Below the pieces are notes generated by a model that saw only the letters and a program-made list of their open reading frames with translations, did not search any database and was not told where the DNA came from. Made by a program: the position numbers and the translations under genes. Shown one piece after another: positions 15,622 to 25,056 of a DNA stretch of 64,000 bases. This DNA comes from VRUE01 sp963702955. Its GTDB lineage: Bacteria; Actinomycetota; Thermoleophilia; Solirubrobacterales; 70-9. Where the stretch lies: positions 2,170,001 to 2,234,000 of the forward strand of contig OY969774.1 of NCBI GenBank assembly GCA_963702955.1, read 5' to 3'. How positions within the stretch are numbered: position 1 is the first letter of the stretch; each line of letters starts with the position of its first letter.

Positions 15622-17496
15622 CTACGGGCCGGCGGCGAACTCGCGCCGCCACAGCGCCAGCATCAGCAGCGCCCAGATCTGCGCCGAGCGGTCGGCGCCA
15701 CCGCCCTCGTGCAGGTCGAGCAGGGCGCGCACCCGCGCCTCCTCGAAGACGCCGCCGTCGAGGGTCGAGGGGTCGAGCAGGACGTCGTGTGCGAAGCCGC
15801 GCAGCTCGCCCCGCAGCCAGGTGCCGAGCGGCACGCCGAAGCCGCGCTTGCGCCCGTCCAGCACCTCGTCCGGCACCCGGCCGCGGTAGGCGCGGCGCAG
15901 GATCCGCTTCTTGTCGGCGAGCCGGGCCTTGCAGCGCGCGGGCAGCGAGGCGGCGAACTGCATCAGCTCGGGGTCGAGCAGCGGCGAGCGCGCCTCCAGG
16001 GAGTAGGCCATCGAGGCGATGTCCATCTTCGCCAGCAGGTCGCCGGGGAGATAGGTGTCAACGTCGGTCTCGAGCAGGACGTCGAGCCGGTCGCGGCCCG
16101 AGGCAGCGCGCCAGGGGCCGGCGATCACCGCCTCGGTCTCGGCCGCGACCGCCGCCGAAGCCTCCGGGCCGAGCATCGCGGCGCGCTCGGCGCGGTCGAA
16201 GATGCCGACCTGGGCGGCGTAGCGGCCGGGGGCGTCCTCCCCGACCGAGGTGAGGAAGCGCCGTGCGTAGCTGCGCGCCCCGCGGGCCTCGCCGATCGGC
16301 AGGCGTCGCGCCCCGGCCGCCACGGCGCGGCGCAGCGTCCGCGGCACGAGGTCCAGCCCGCGGCCGAGGCTGTTGGCGACGTAGCGGAGGTAGCCGGCGA
16401 AGCTCTCGTCGCCGCCGTCGCCGTTCAGCGCGACCGTCACCTGCCGCCGCGTCAGCTCCGCCAGGTAGAAGCTGGGGATCGCCGAGGAGTCGGCGAAGGG
16501 CTCGCCGTAGTGGCGGACCAGCTTCGGCGCGATCGCGACCGCGTCCGGCTCGACCGTGAACTCCTCGTGCTCGGTGCCGAAGCGCTCGGCGCTGAGGCGG
16601 GCCAGCGGCAGCTCGTCGTAGGCCTCCTGGGGAAAGCCGATCGAGAAGGTCTTCACCGGCCGCGGCGAGGCGGCGGCCATCTCCGAGACGACGACGGCCG
16701 AGTCGACGCCCCCGGAGAGCAGCGCCCCGAGCGGCACGTCGGCGATCATCCTCCGGCGCACGGCGGCGCCGACCTGCCGGCGCAGCTCCTCTTCCAGCTC
16801 GGGCAGCGGCGCGTCGAGCTTGCGCGCGTAGTCGAGTCGCCAGTAGCGCTCGACCCGGGCGCCGCCGTCCTCCCAGACCAGGGTGTGGGCGGGGGGGAGC
16901 TTCTTCACCGCGCGCCAGATCGAGCGCGGCGCCTGCACGTAGCCGTAGGCGAGGTAGCAGTCGAGCGCGGCGGGGTCGAGCTCGCGCGGGATGCCGGGAT
17001 CGGCGAGCAGCGCCGCCAGCTCCGAGGCGAAGCTCAGCGATCCGCCCCGCTCGCAGTAGTAGAGCGGCTTCTTGCCGACCCGGTCGCGGCCGATCACGAG
17101 CCGCCGGCGCCGCTCGTCCCAGAGCGCGAAGGCGAACATCCCGCTCAGCCGGTTGACGAGGCCGGGGCCCTCCTCCTCGTAGAGGTGGGCGATCGTCTCG
17201 GTGTCGCCCTGGGTGGAGAAGGAGTGCCCGCGGCCCTCCAGCTCGCGGCGCAGCTCGCGGTAGTTGTAGATCTCGCCGTTGAGGACCACGGCGACCGAAC
17301 GGTCCTCGTTGAAGACGGGCTGGTCGCCGGTCTCGAGGTCGATCACCCGCAGCCGCTGGATCCCGAGGCCGACCCCGTCGGCTGTGAAGACGCCGCGCGA
17401 GTCCGGCCCGCGGTGCGCCTGTCGCGCGCACATCTCCTCGATCAGCGCCGCGGGAACTGCCGCATCGCGGTCGACCTTGCCGGCAATCCCGCACAC
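15622..17496 (-). CDS. asnB: Asparagine synthase, glutamine-hydrolysing (AsnB type)
   Basis: Start set at GTG 17496 so that Cys2 becomes the N-terminal nucleophile after Met removal (CGIAGKV); the longer open frame upstream would bury it. 624 residues. N-terminal class II glutaminase: RGPDSRG, NGEIYNYRELR. C-terminal synthetase: PP-loop LSGGVDSA and NGDGGDESFAGY. AsnB paralogues of this type are common in polysaccharide loci, where they may amidate a sugar carboxylate instead of making free Asn; that role is inferred. Convergent with the transferase gene (17-bp gap) and divergent from the next epimerase. Confidence 0.85.
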   Translation of the reverse strand: MCGIAGKVDRDAAVPAALIEEMCARQAHRGPDSRGVFTADGVGLGIQRLRVIDLETGDQPVFNEDRSVAVVLNGEIYNYRELRRELEGRGHSFSTQGDTETIAHLYEEEGPGLVNRLSGMFAFALWDERRRRLVIGRDRVGKKPLYYCERGGSLSFASELAALLADPGIPRELDPAALDCYLAYGYVQAPRSIWRAVKKLPPAHTLVWEDGGARVERYWRLDYARKLDAPLPELEEELRRQVGAAVRRRMIADVPLGALLSGGVDSAVVVSEMAAASPRPVKTFSIGFPQEAYDELPLARLSAERFGTEHEEFTVEPDAVAIAPKLVRHYGEPFADSSAIPSFYLAELTRRQVTVALNGDGGDESFAGYLRYVANSLGRGLDLVPRTLRRAVAAGARRLPIGEARGARSYARRFLTSVGEDAPGRYAAQVGIFDRAERAAMLGPEASAAVAAETEAVIAGPWRAASGRDRLDVLLETDVDTYLPGDLLAKMDIASMAYSLEARSPLLDPELMQFAASLPARCKARLADKKRILRRAYRGRVPDEVLDGRKRGFGVPLGTWLRGELRGFAHDVLLDPSTLDGGVFEEARVRALLDLHEGGGADRSAQIWALLMLALWRREFAAGP

Positions 17497-17563
17497 GCGG
17501 CGCGACGATACCGCTCGGGGGCCCGCGATGGCTAGTCCGCGCCCGGCGATGGGGGAGGGGACC

Positions 17564-18520
17564 GTGGCGCTGGTCACCGGCGGCGGCGGCTTCATCGGCT
17601 CGCACCTGGTCAAGCGGCTGCTGCGGGACGGGATCGAGGTCCGCGTCCTCGACAACTTCGCCACCGGCCGCCGCGCCAACCTCGAGGACGTGATCGAGGA
17701 GATCGAGCTGGTCGAGGGCGACCTGCAGAGCTACGAGCGGGTCCACAACGCGGTCCGCGGCTGCGAGGTCGCCTTCCACCTCGGCGCCCTGCCCTCGGTT
17801 CCGCGCTCGATCCAGGACCCGCTGACCAGCAACGCGACCAACGTCGTCGGCACCCTCAACGTGCTGCTCGCGGCGCGCGACGAGGGCGTGCGGCGGGTCG
17901 TCCACGCCTCCTCCTCCTCGCTCTACGGGGCCAGCGCCGAGCTGCCCAAGCGCGAGGACATGCCGGCGCTGCCGATCGCCCCCTACGCGGTCTCGAAGCT
18001 GGCCGCCGAGGGCTACTGCCGCGCCTTCCACCGGGTCTACGGCCTGGAGACGGTCGCGCTGCGCTACTTCAACGTCTTCGGCCCCGGCCAGGACCCGCAG
18101 TCGCAGTACGCGGCGGTGATCCCGAACTTCATCGTCGCCGCGCTCGAGGGACGGCAGCCGCTGGTCCACGGCGACGGCGAGCAGTCGCGCGACTTCACCT
18201 ACGTCGACAACGCCGTCGACGCCAACCTGCTGGCGGCGAGCGCCCCCGGCGCGGCCGGCGAGGCGTTCAACGTCGCCTGCGGCGAGCGCACCTCGCTGAA
18301 CGAGATCGTCGCCCGCATCGGAGGCCTGCTCGGCAGCGAGGTCGAGGCGGTGCACACCGACCCGCGCCCGGGCGACGTGCGCCACTCGCTCGCCGACATC
18401 TCCAAGGCTCGGGAGATCCTCGGCTACGAGCCGGCGGTCGACTTCGAGCAGGGGCTGCAGAGGACCTTCGCCTCCTACGAGGAGCTGCTGCGGCGGGACG
18501 CGCTTGACCGGGTCCCCTAG
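17564..18520 (+). CDS. NAD-dependent epimerase (UDP-GlcNAc/UDP-Gal 4-epimerase type)
   Basis: GTG 17564 is preferred: GGGGGAGGGG lies just upstream and the product starts VALVTGGGGFIGSHLV as family members do. ATG 17549 and ATG 17528 are in-frame alternatives. About 318 residues. Cofactor motif GGGGFIGSH, catalytic YAVSKLAAEGY, Ser region ASSSSLYG, and RYFNVFGPGQDP before the substrate domain. The layout resembles WbpP/Gne-type 4-epimerases. Divergent from asnB with a 67-bp gap; the next glycosyltransferase starts 10 bp downstream or overlaps, depending on its start. Confidence 0.85.
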   Translation: MALVTGGGGFIGSHLVKRLLRDGIEVRVLDNFATGRRANLEDVIEEIELVEGDLQSYERVHNAVRGCEVAFHLGALPSVPRSIQDPLTSNATNVVGTLNVLLAARDEGVRRVVHASSSSLYGASAELPKREDMPALPIAPYAVSKLAAEGYCRAFHRVYGLETVALRYFNVFGPGQDPQSQYAAVIPNFIVAALEGRQPLVHGDGEQSRDFTYVDNAVDANLLAASAPGAAGEAFNVACGERTSLNEIVARIGGLLGSEVEAVHTDPRPGDVRHSLADISKAREILGYEPAVDFEQGLQRTFASYEELLRRDALDRVP

Positions 18521-18530
18521 CCTGGTCGCC

Positions 18531-19730
18531 GTGCCCAGCTCGAGCGAGCCCGCTCTCGGCCGCACCCGGGTGCTGCGGGTGATCGGCCGCCTCAACATGG
18601 GCGGGCCGGCCCACCAGGCGGCGCTGCTCAGCGGCCGGCGCTTCGACCCCGATCGCTACGAGACCCTGCTCGTCCACGGCGCCCTCGCCCCCGGCGAGGC
18701 CTCGCTGGCCGAGCTCTCCGAAGAGGAGGGGGCGAGGATGCGCTTCCTCGGCGACCTGCGGCAGCCGGTAGGCCCGCTGCACGACTCGCTGGCGCTGCTG
18801 AAGCTGATCCGGCTGGTGCGGGAGTTCAAGCCGGACGTCGTCCACACGCACACCGCCAAGGCGGGCTTCCTCGGGCGCCAGGCGGCGATCGCCGTGCGCC
18901 CGCGCCCGGCGATCGTCCACACCTTCCACGGCCATGTGCTGGAGGGGTACTTCGGCGCCGCGAAGTCGCGGCTGTACCTCGAGGCGGAGCGCGCCATGGC
19001 GCGGGTCAGCGACCGCCTGATCGGGGTCAGCGAGGCGACGGTCAACGACCTCGTCCGGCTCGGGGTCGCGCCGCGTTCGAAGTTCGAGGTGCTGCCGCTC
19101 GGGCTCGACCTCGCCCCGCTGACCGAGCTCGACGAGCGGCTGAGGGCCGAGTCGCGCGAGGAGCTGGCGATCGGCGCCGAGCAGATCCTGCTCGTCTTCG
19201 TCGGCCGGGTCGTCCCGATCAAGCGCCTCGACCTGCTGCTGGCGGCGCTGGCGCGGGCGCGGGAGAGCGACCCGCGCCTCTGCCTGGCGCTGGCCGGCGA
19301 CGGCGAGGAACGCCCCCGGCTCGAACGCCGGGCCGCCGAGCTGGGAATCGCCGTCGAGGTGCGCTTCCTCGGCTACCGCCGCGAGCTGCGGCCGCTGTTC
19401 GCCGCCGCCGACGCCGCCGTCATCTCCTCCGACAACGAGGGCACACCGGTCTCGCTGATCGAAGCTGCCGCGGCGGGCCTGCCGGCCGTCGCCACCGACG
19501 TCGGTGGCGTCCGCGAGGTGGTCGGCGAGGAGACCGGGATCGTGGTCCCGCCGGGCGACGAGGCGGCGCTGGCCGGTGCCCTGCTGCGCCTGGCGGGCGA
19601 CGCGCAGCTGCGGCAGCGCTGCGGCAAGGCCGCCCGCCGCCGCGCCCTCGAGCGCTACGGCGCCGAGCGCCTGCTGGGCGACGTAGATGCGCTGTATCGA
19701 GAGCTGATCGCGCGCCGCCGGGCGCCTTAG
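18531..19730 (+). CDS. Glycosyltransferase family 4 (GT-B fold)
   Basis: Start GTG 18531; TTG 18504, overlapping the upstream stop, is an alternative. About 399 residues. N-terminal Gly-rich acceptor loop (LNMGGPAHQAALL), HTHTAKAGFLGR, then the Rossmann donor domain with FVGRVVPIKRLDLLL and the E-x7-E nucleotide-sugar motif in SDNEGTPVSLIEAAAAGLP. A retaining transferase that adds a sugar to the lipid-linked glycan at the inner membrane face; donor and linkage unknown. Its stop shares four bases with the stop of the convergent kinase gene, leaving no room for a separate terminator. Confidence 0.85.
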   Translation: MPSSSEPALGRTRVLRVIGRLNMGGPAHQAALLSGRRFDPDRYETLLVHGALAPGEASLAELSEEEGARMRFLGDLRQPVGPLHDSLALLKLIRLVREFKPDVVHTHTAKAGFLGRQAAIAVRPRPAIVHTFHGHVLEGYFGAAKSRLYLEAERAMARVSDRLIGVSEATVNDLVRLGVAPRSKFEVLPLGLDLAPLTELDERLRAESREELAIGAEQILLVFVGRVVPIKRLDLLLAALARARESDPRLCLALAGDGEERPRLERRAAELGIAVEVRFLGYRRELRPLFAAADAAVISSDNEGTPVSLIEAAAAGLPAVATDVGGVREVVGEETGIVVPPGDEAALAGALLRLAGDAQLRQRCGKAARRRALERYGAERLLGDVDALYRELIARRRAP

Positions 19731-21295
19731 CTCTTGCTCTTGCGGCGCAGGCCGGGGGCGAGGCCGCGCAGGCGACCGGCGCCGTTGCTCGCCCCGGCGC
19801 CGTTGCTGCCGTTCTCGCCGCCGCTCTCGTACCCGCTGTAGCCGTAGTACCCGTAATAGCCGTAGAGGCCGCCGGAGTGGGCGCCGGTGGCGACGCCGCC
19901 GAGCACGGTCCCGCCGGCGGAGTCGATCACCTGCTTGGCGCGCCGCACGGCGTCCTTCGGGGTCCGGTTGAGGCGCGAGACGATGATGCTGCCGGCGACC
20001 TGCCCGAACAGCGGGATCGCGTCGCTGACCGCGAGCAGGCCCGGGGTGTCGATCACGACCATGTCAACCTGCTCGGTCAGTTCGGCGAGCAGGGAGCGCA
20101 TCCGCTGCGAGCCGAGCAGGACCGCCGGGTTCGGCGGCGGCGTCGCCCCCGGCAGCAATCGCAGCCGCCCGGCGCCCGCGTCGATGTAGACGAACGCCTC
20201 CTCCAGCGTCTTCTCGCCGACCAGGACCGAGTCGAGCCCGACCTCGACCTCCCTGCCCAGTCGCGTCGCCACCTGCGGGCGGCGCATATCGGCATCGATC
20301 AGGATCACGTCGCGTTCGTCGAGGGCATAGGCGAGTGCGAGGTTGATCGCGACGGTCGTCTTGCCGTCCTGCTGGATCGGGCTGGCGACGACCAGGTTGG
20401 AGAGCACACGGTCGACGTTGAAGTAGGTGAGGCTGGCGCGCAGCGTCTGGAAGGACTCGCGCACGTGCGGGCCGGGCGGGTGGCCCGGGAAGGCGTCGTC
20501 GGGGATCATCGCCAGCACCGGCGCCTCGAGCAGCTCTTCCAGCTCTCCCGGTTCGCGGATGCGCCGGTCGAGCCGGTCGAGCAGCGGCGCCAGCGCCGCG
20601 GCGATCAGCAGCGCCAGGATCAGGGCGATCGTCGCGTTACGTTTCGGCTGCGGGGAGATCGGCGCCTTCGCCGGCACCGCGGCTTCGACGATCGGCGTCG
20701 TTTCGGCCTGGCCCGCCCGCAGCCCGCGCAGCTGCTGGAGCTGTAAGGCGAGCGCTTCGCGCGACGATTTTTCGCCGCCTTCGGAGGTGCCCTGCGATTC
20801 CAGCGTCGCGATCGTCTTGTCGATGTTGTGGATCGCGCTCGTGGTGCGGGTCCTGGCGACGGCGCGCGCGAAGGCGTTGGCGATCCGCGCCGCTTCGACC
20901 GGGTTCGAGCTATGCGCTGTGATCGTGAGGAAGTTGCTGTCGGGTTCGGCGAGGTTGGTCGGCGCGACCGAGATGTGGCCCAGCAGCTCCCTCGCGGCCG
21001 ACGGCGGCTTGCCCAGCAGGCGCGCGGCCCGGCGGCCCACCGCGGTCGTTTCGATCAGCGTCTGCGCTTCGCTCGCCTGCGATTTGGAGCTGATTTTCGA
21101 GAACACGCTCGACGCGCCCACCGTCTCCTGCACGTTGATCGTCGCCTTGGACTGGTAGGTCTTCGGCAGCAGTGACGACCCCACGTAGACGACGACCGGA
21201 ATCGCGACGACTATCGCGAGCAGCAGCCATTTGCGGCGCCAGATCAGGCGCCCCCATTGGCGTATGTCGAGGCCTTCCTGATGCGGCTCGGTCAC
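19727..21295 (-). CDS. Wzc-like polysaccharide co-polymerase with bacterial tyrosine kinase domain
   Basis: Start GTG 21295 (VTEPHQEGLDIRQW); 522 residues. Wzz-type N-terminus: TM1 (LLLAIVVAIPVVVYVGSSLL), an extracytoplasmic coiled region, TM2 (ATIALILALLIAAALAPLL). Cytoplasmic BY-kinase: modified Walker A ASPIQQDGKTT (about residue 310), Walker A' DVILIDADMRRP, Walker B VDMVVIDTPG. The tail has a Tyr cluster (YGYYGYYGYSGY), the usual autophosphorylation site. Such proteins set chain length and gate export of capsule or exopolysaccharide. Kinase and Wzz parts are fused, as in proteobacterial Wzc; they are often split in Gram-positives. Confidence 0.9.
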   Translation of the reverse strand: MTEPHQEGLDIRQWGRLIWRRKWLLLAIVVAIPVVVYVGSSLLPKTYQSKATINVQETVGASSVFSKISSKSQASEAQTLIETTAVGRRAARLLGKPPSAARELLGHISVAPTNLAEPDSNFLTITAHSSNPVEAARIANAFARAVARTRTTSAIHNIDKTIATLESQGTSEGGEKSSREALALQLQQLRGLRAGQAETTPIVEAAVPAKAPISPQPKRNATIALILALLIAAALAPLLDRLDRRIREPGELEELLEAPVLAMIPDDAFPGHPPGPHVRESFQTLRASLTYFNVDRVLSNLVVASPIQQDGKTTVAINLALAYALDERDVILIDADMRRPQVATRLGREVEVGLDSVLVGEKTLEEAFVYIDAGAGRLRLLPGATPPPNPAVLLGSQRMRSLLAELTEQVDMVVIDTPGLLAVSDAIPLFGQVAGSIIVSRLNRTPKDAVRRAKQVIDSAGGTVLGGVATGAHSGGLYGYYGYYGYSGYESGGENGSNGAGASNGAGRLRGLAPGLRRKSKS

Positions 21296-21304
21296 AGACA
21301 GGTG

Positions 21305-21310
21305 ATTATA
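21305..21310 (-). promoter_or_regulatory. -10 box of the Wzc-like gene, leaderless-type start
   Basis: On the minus strand a perfect TATAAT ends 9 nt before the GTG at 21295, and no Shine-Dalgarno is visible. The transcript would therefore begin at or within a few bases of the start codon. The 37-bp gap to the divergent ATG at 21333 also reads TATATG on the plus strand and may serve both directions. Confidence 0.5.
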
Positions 21311-21332
21311 TGGAGATATGGTCTGAGCGCAG

Positions 21333-22700
21333 ATGGCGCCTACCACGGACCAGAGCATCCACGCCACGCTGGTCACCCTGGCGATGGCGGCGCTCATGGC
21401 CGGAGCGGTCTTCCTGCTGGTCGCCAGGCTGCGCCGGACCAGGCCGGGATTCGCCATCGGTCCGCCGGCGATGCTCGCCTTCTTCATCCGCATCGTCGCC
21501 GCCGGCCTCGTCTCGCTGACCCCGGTGGCGCGGGCCCTGCGCGGCGGCGACGAGGTGACCTTCCTCCACAAGGCGAACCTGATCGCCGAAACGCAACCGG
21601 GCTCGGGCGAATGGACGCACGCGCTGGTGCGCGAACTGCACGTCTTCACCCTGGCCGTCCAGCGCTACCTGTTCGACTCGCCCGACCTGGCGCTGCGCGT
21701 CACCCAGGTCGGGATCGCGACGCTCGGCCTCGTCCTGCTGGCCGCGGCCGTCTACGAGCTCGCCGGGCCGAGGCCCTCGGTGATCGCGATGTGGCTGCTC
21801 GCGCTCGAGCCGGCCGGCATCTTCTTCTCCGGCATCCTGCACAAAGAGGCGTACATGCTGCTGGCGATCGGACTCGTCGCCCTCGGCGGCGCGAAGATCT
21901 GGAAGCGCGGCGAGCCTCGCTATCTCGCCTCGATCGTCGCCGGCTGCCTGATCGCGGTGGCCACCCGCCACTACGCCGGCTGGTTCCTGATCGCCGCCGG
22001 CGCCGCGATCGTCCTCCACGCGGGCCTGAAGGCGGAGAACCGGGCGGCAATGCGCTCGCTGGTCCTCGTCGCCTTCGTCGTCCTCTTTGGAGCGGTCGCC
22101 GCTCCCACCGTGCTCCAGGCTTCGACGCACGAAAGCCTGCAGAAGAACCTCCAGGGCTCCCAGGAAGCAAATGCCGCCGCGGGTTCGGGCAACCTCAGCC
22201 TCGAAAAAGTCGACTTCTCGACTCGCGGCGCGATCGTCCGCAACCTGCCGCAGCGCGTGTTCGACATCCTCATGCGCCCGTTCCCGTGGCAGCTCGGCGA
22301 CATCAGCCAGGGACTGGGGCTGCTCGGGACCGCGAGCGCCTACCTCGCGCTGTTCCTCCTCGTCAGAACCTGCTTCCGCAGGCGCGGCGAAATCATGAGC
22401 CGCGCCGGGCCGCTCGTCTACCTGAGCTTCTTCCTGCTGGTCGCCTACGCGCTCAGCGCCGGCAACGCCGGCACCGCGTTCCGCTACCGGACGCAGATAG
22501 TGGCGCTTTTCATCTGCGTGATTGTCGCCCTCTGGCAGCGGTCGAGCGAGGCCCTCGCAGGTACTGCCAGTAACCGTAATACGATCGCTGACGTTCCCGA
22601 AACCCCTGATATACCAAGGCAGTGGGAAGGGCTATGGGACAGCCGACGCTTCGGCGCAGACTCGGTTCAGCTCGGTGGAAGTGGCGGCGATCCCGCCTAG
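21333..22700 (+). CDS. Polytopic membrane protein, GT39-like or polymerase-like
   Basis: 455 residues with about ten hydrophobic segments. An early acidic loop, LRGGDEVTFLHKANL, and a central HKEAYML segment are polar islands between helices; the C-terminal 50 residues are hydrophilic. The pattern resembles lipid-linked glycosyltransferases (GT39/GT-C) or a Wzy-like polymerase, but no diagnostic motif is clear. First gene of an eight-gene plus-strand run ending at 28750; the next gene overlaps it. No Shine-Dalgarno precedes the ATG. Confidence 0.6.
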   Translation: MAPTTDQSIHATLVTLAMAALMAGAVFLLVARLRRTRPGFAIGPPAMLAFFIRIVAAGLVSLTPVARALRGGDEVTFLHKANLIAETQPGSGEWTHALVRELHVFTLAVQRYLFDSPDLALRVTQVGIATLGLVLLAAAVYELAGPRPSVIAMWLLALEPAGIFFSGILHKEAYMLLAIGLVALGGAKIWKRGEPRYLASIVAGCLIAVATRHYAGWFLIAAGAAIVLHAGLKAENRAAMRSLVLVAFVVLFGAVAAPTVLQASTHESLQKNLQGSQEANAAAGSGNLSLEKVDFSTRGAIVRNLPQRVFDILMRPFPWQLGDISQGLGLLGTASAYLALFLLVRTCFRRRGEIMSRAGPLVYLSFFLLVAYALSAGNAGTAFRYRTQIVALFICVIVALWQRSSEALAGTASNRNTIADVPETPDIPRQWEGLWDSRRFGADSVQLGGSGGDPA

Positions 22701-23299
22701 GCCGGCTCTCGACCAGGACACGAACCGAACTGCACATCCGCTACCGGGCGGAATTTCACTTCGTGCACATCAACAAGACGGCGGGGAGCAGTGTCGAGAC
22801 CGCACTGGAGCTTCCCCACCGGCACCGGACCGCGATGCAGCTGATCGAACATGTGGGAAGGAGGAGGTGGGAGGAACGCTTCTCGTTCTCCGTGGTGCGC
22901 AATCCCTGGGACCGCATCGCCTCGATCTACCACTACCGGGTTCAGACCGATCAAACCGGGCTGGGCCGGAGCGGGCTCGACTTCGACGCCTGGCTCGAGC
23001 GGGTCTTCGTCGAGCGAGACCCGGAGTACCTGGACAACCCTTTGATGTTCGCCCCGCAGTGGGAGTGGCTGGTCGGGCCGGATGGCGAGCTGGCGGTCGA
23101 CAGCGTCTGCCGGTTCGAGTCGATCGACGACGACTTCGCCGCGGTCTGCCGCAGGATCGGCCGCGAGGTCGCCCTGCCGCATGTGAAGAAGTCCACGAAC
23201 AGGGACTACCGGCAGCTGTACTCGACGCGGGCCCGCGGGCTGGTCGAGGCCGCCTACGCTGTTGACGCCGAGAAGCTCGGCTACTCCTTCGAGGGCTGA
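22634..23299 (+). CDS. Sulfotransferase, Sulfotransfer_2-like
   Basis: ATG 22634 with GGAAGGG 3-9 bp upstream; 221 residues, overlapping the membrane-protein gene by 67 bp. The 5'-phosphosulfate loop is visible as FVHINKTAGSSVETAL, and the 3'-phosphate motif as SFSVVRNPWDRIASIYHY. Family enzymes transfer sulfate from PAPS to hydroxyls of glycans. One of four predicted sulfotransferases in the locus. Its stop overlaps the next start (TGATG), so it is cotranscribed with the ABC exporter. The acceptor is presumably the lipid-linked glycan, which is inference. Confidence 0.75.
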   Translation: MGQPTLRRRLGSARWKWRRSRLGRLSTRTRTELHIRYRAEFHFVHINKTAGSSVETALELPHRHRTAMQLIEHVGRRRWEERFSFSVVRNPWDRIASIYHYRVQTDQTGLGRSGLDFDAWLERVFVERDPEYLDNPLMFAPQWEWLVGPDGELAVDSVCRFESIDDDFAAVCRRIGREVALPHVKKSTNRDYRQLYSTRARGLVEAAYAVDAEKLGYSFEG

Positions 23300-25056
23300 T
23301 GATCGGCTCCAGACGGTCCACCTGGTCTCGGCTCTCGGCGCTGCTCGGCGAACGCCGGGGCGCGATCGCCTCGCTGATCGGCGCCTCGGTGCTCGCCGGC
23401 GTCGCCGAAGCCGGACTGCTGGCGGCACTCGCGCAGGCGGCGGCGGCGCTCGTCGACGGCTCCTCGCGGGTCCGGGTCGAAGCCGGGCCGCTGGACACGG
23501 TGGTCACGGTCGGCTTCATCCTCGCCCTGGCAGTCGGCTTCGCGGTCGCCCGGATCCTCCTCCAGCTGCTGATCGCCTACCTGCCGGCCCGGCTCGCCGC
23601 CGACGTCCAGGCGCAGCAGCGCAGCCGCTTGTTCGCGACCTTCTCGCGCGCCTCCTGGGAGATCCAGTCGCGCGACCGCGAAGGGCACCTGCAGGAGCTG
23701 GCGACCAACCAGATCACCCAGGCGACCCAGGGGGCGCTGCAGAGCGCGGTCCTGATCGTCGCCGCCTCCACCTTCTTCGTCCTCTTCGTCGCCGCGCTGG
23801 CGCTAAACATCGTCGCCGCCGTCGCGGTGCTCGTCGTGGCCGGCGGCCTGGCGGCGCTCCTGCGGCCACTCAGCAGCCTCGGGCGGCGGCGCTCGCAGGC
23901 GCTCTCGCGGGCCTCGATCGACTACGCCGCCGGGATCAACGAGGCCGTCAGGCTGGCCGAGGAGGCGCACGTCTTCGGCATCGCCGCCGGCCAGCGCGAG
24001 CGGATCGACGGCCTGGTCGCCGCGGTCAAGCGCGTCTTCTTCGAGACCCAGCTGATCGCCCGCCTCGTCTCGGGCGTCTACCAGGGCCTTGTCTACCTGC
24101 TCCTCGCCGGCGCCCTCGCCGTTCTCTACGCGTCCGGGTCCGGACACGTCGCCTCGCTCGGCGCGGTCGTCCTGATCCTGGTCAGGGCCGGCGCCTACGG
24201 GCAGCAGGCCCAAAGCGCCTACCAGCTCGCGCTCCAGGCGGCGCCCTACCTGGAGCGCCTCGAGGAGACCCAGGAGCGCTACGCCGAGAGCGCTCCCGGC
24301 GAGGGCCTCAAGCGCCTCGGACCGATCCGGGCGATCGGCTTCGAGGACGTCGGCTTCAGCTACGAGCCGGGGCAGCCCGTGCTCTCCGGGATCTCGTTCG
24401 AGGTCGCGAGCGGGGAAGCGATCGGCATCGTCGGCCCTTCCGGCGCGGGCAAGTCGACCCTGATCCAGATCCTGCTTGGGCTGCGCAGCCCCGGATCCGG
24501 CTTCTACCTGGTCAACGGCGTCCCGGTCGACCGGCTCGACCGCGGCGACTGGCACCGACGGGTGGCCTATGTGCCCCAGCAGCCGCGCCTGCTGCACGCG
24601 TCGGTCGCCGAGAACATCCGCTTCTTCCGCCCGGTGGACGACGAGGCGGTCGAGCGGGCGGCGGTCCTCGCCGGCATCCACGAGGACGTCGTCGGCTGGT
24701 CGGACGGCTACGACACCGTGGTCGGACCGCGGGCCGACGCCGTCTCGGGCGGCCAGCAGCAGCGGATCTGCATCGCCCGGGCGCTCGCCTGCGAGCCCGA
24801 CGTGCTCGTCCTCGACGAGCCGACGAGCGCGCTCGACCCGCATTCGGAGGCGCTGATCCAGCGCTCGCTGGCGAGCCTGAAGGACGACCTGACGATGTTC
24901 GTCGTCGCCCACCGGCTGTCGACGATCGCGATGTGCGAGCGACTGATGGTGGTGGTCGACGGCCGGCTCGAGGCCTTCGACCGCACCGCGACCGTGAGGA
25001 GCACCAGCGCCTACTACCGCTCGGCGGTGACGGTGGGACAGGTCACCGAGACATGA
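23299..25056 (+). CDS. ABC exporter, fused membrane and ATPase domains (MsbA/PglK-like)
   Basis: 585 residues. About six transmembrane helices in residues 15-320, then a complete ATPase: Walker A GPSGAGKST, signature SGGQQQRICIARAL, Walker B VLVLDEPTSALD, and H-loop VVAHRLST. Half-transporters of this kind flip lipid-linked oligosaccharides, lipids or peptides. No Wzx-type flippase is seen in the window, so this protein is the best candidate for moving the glycan precursor across the membrane. It overlaps its upstream neighbour by 1 bp and its downstream neighbour by 4 bp. Confidence 0.85.
   Translation: MIGSRRSTWSRLSALLGERRGAIASLIGASVLAGVAEAGLLAALAQAAAALVDGSSRVRVEAGPLDTVVTVGFILALAVGFAVARILLQLLIAYLPARLAADVQAQQRSRLFATFSRASWEIQSRDREGHLQELATNQITQATQGALQSAVLIVAASTFFVLFVAALALNIVAAVAVLVVAGGLAALLRPLSSLGRRRSQALSRASIDYAAGINEAVRLAEEAHVFGIAAGQRERIDGLVAAVKRVFFETQLIARLVSGVYQGLVYLLLAGALAVLYASGSGHVASLGAVVLILVRAGAYGQQAQSAYQLALQAAPYLERLEETQERYAESAPGEGLKRLGPIRAIGFEDVGFSYEPGQPVLSGISFEVASGEAIGIVGPSGAGKSTLIQILLGLRSPGSGFYLVNGVPVDRLDRGDWHRRVAYVPQQPRLLHASVAENIRFFRPVDDEAVERAAVLAGIHEDVVGWSDGYDTVVGPRADAVSGGQQQRICIARALACEPDVLVLDEPTSALDPHSEALIQRSLASLKDDLTMFVVAHRLSTIAMCERLMVVVDGRLEAFDRTATVRSTSAYYRSAVTVGQVTET

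Noticed and set aside
15571..17535. 654-codon plus-strand frame opposite asnB
   Set aside because: Shadow of asnB, whose glutaminase and synthetase motifs are complete on the minus strand.
16058..18598. Open frame of 846 codons on the minus strand
   Set aside because: Runs antisense to the epimerase and out of frame through asnB; low-complexity Arg/Ala/Pro sequence without motifs.
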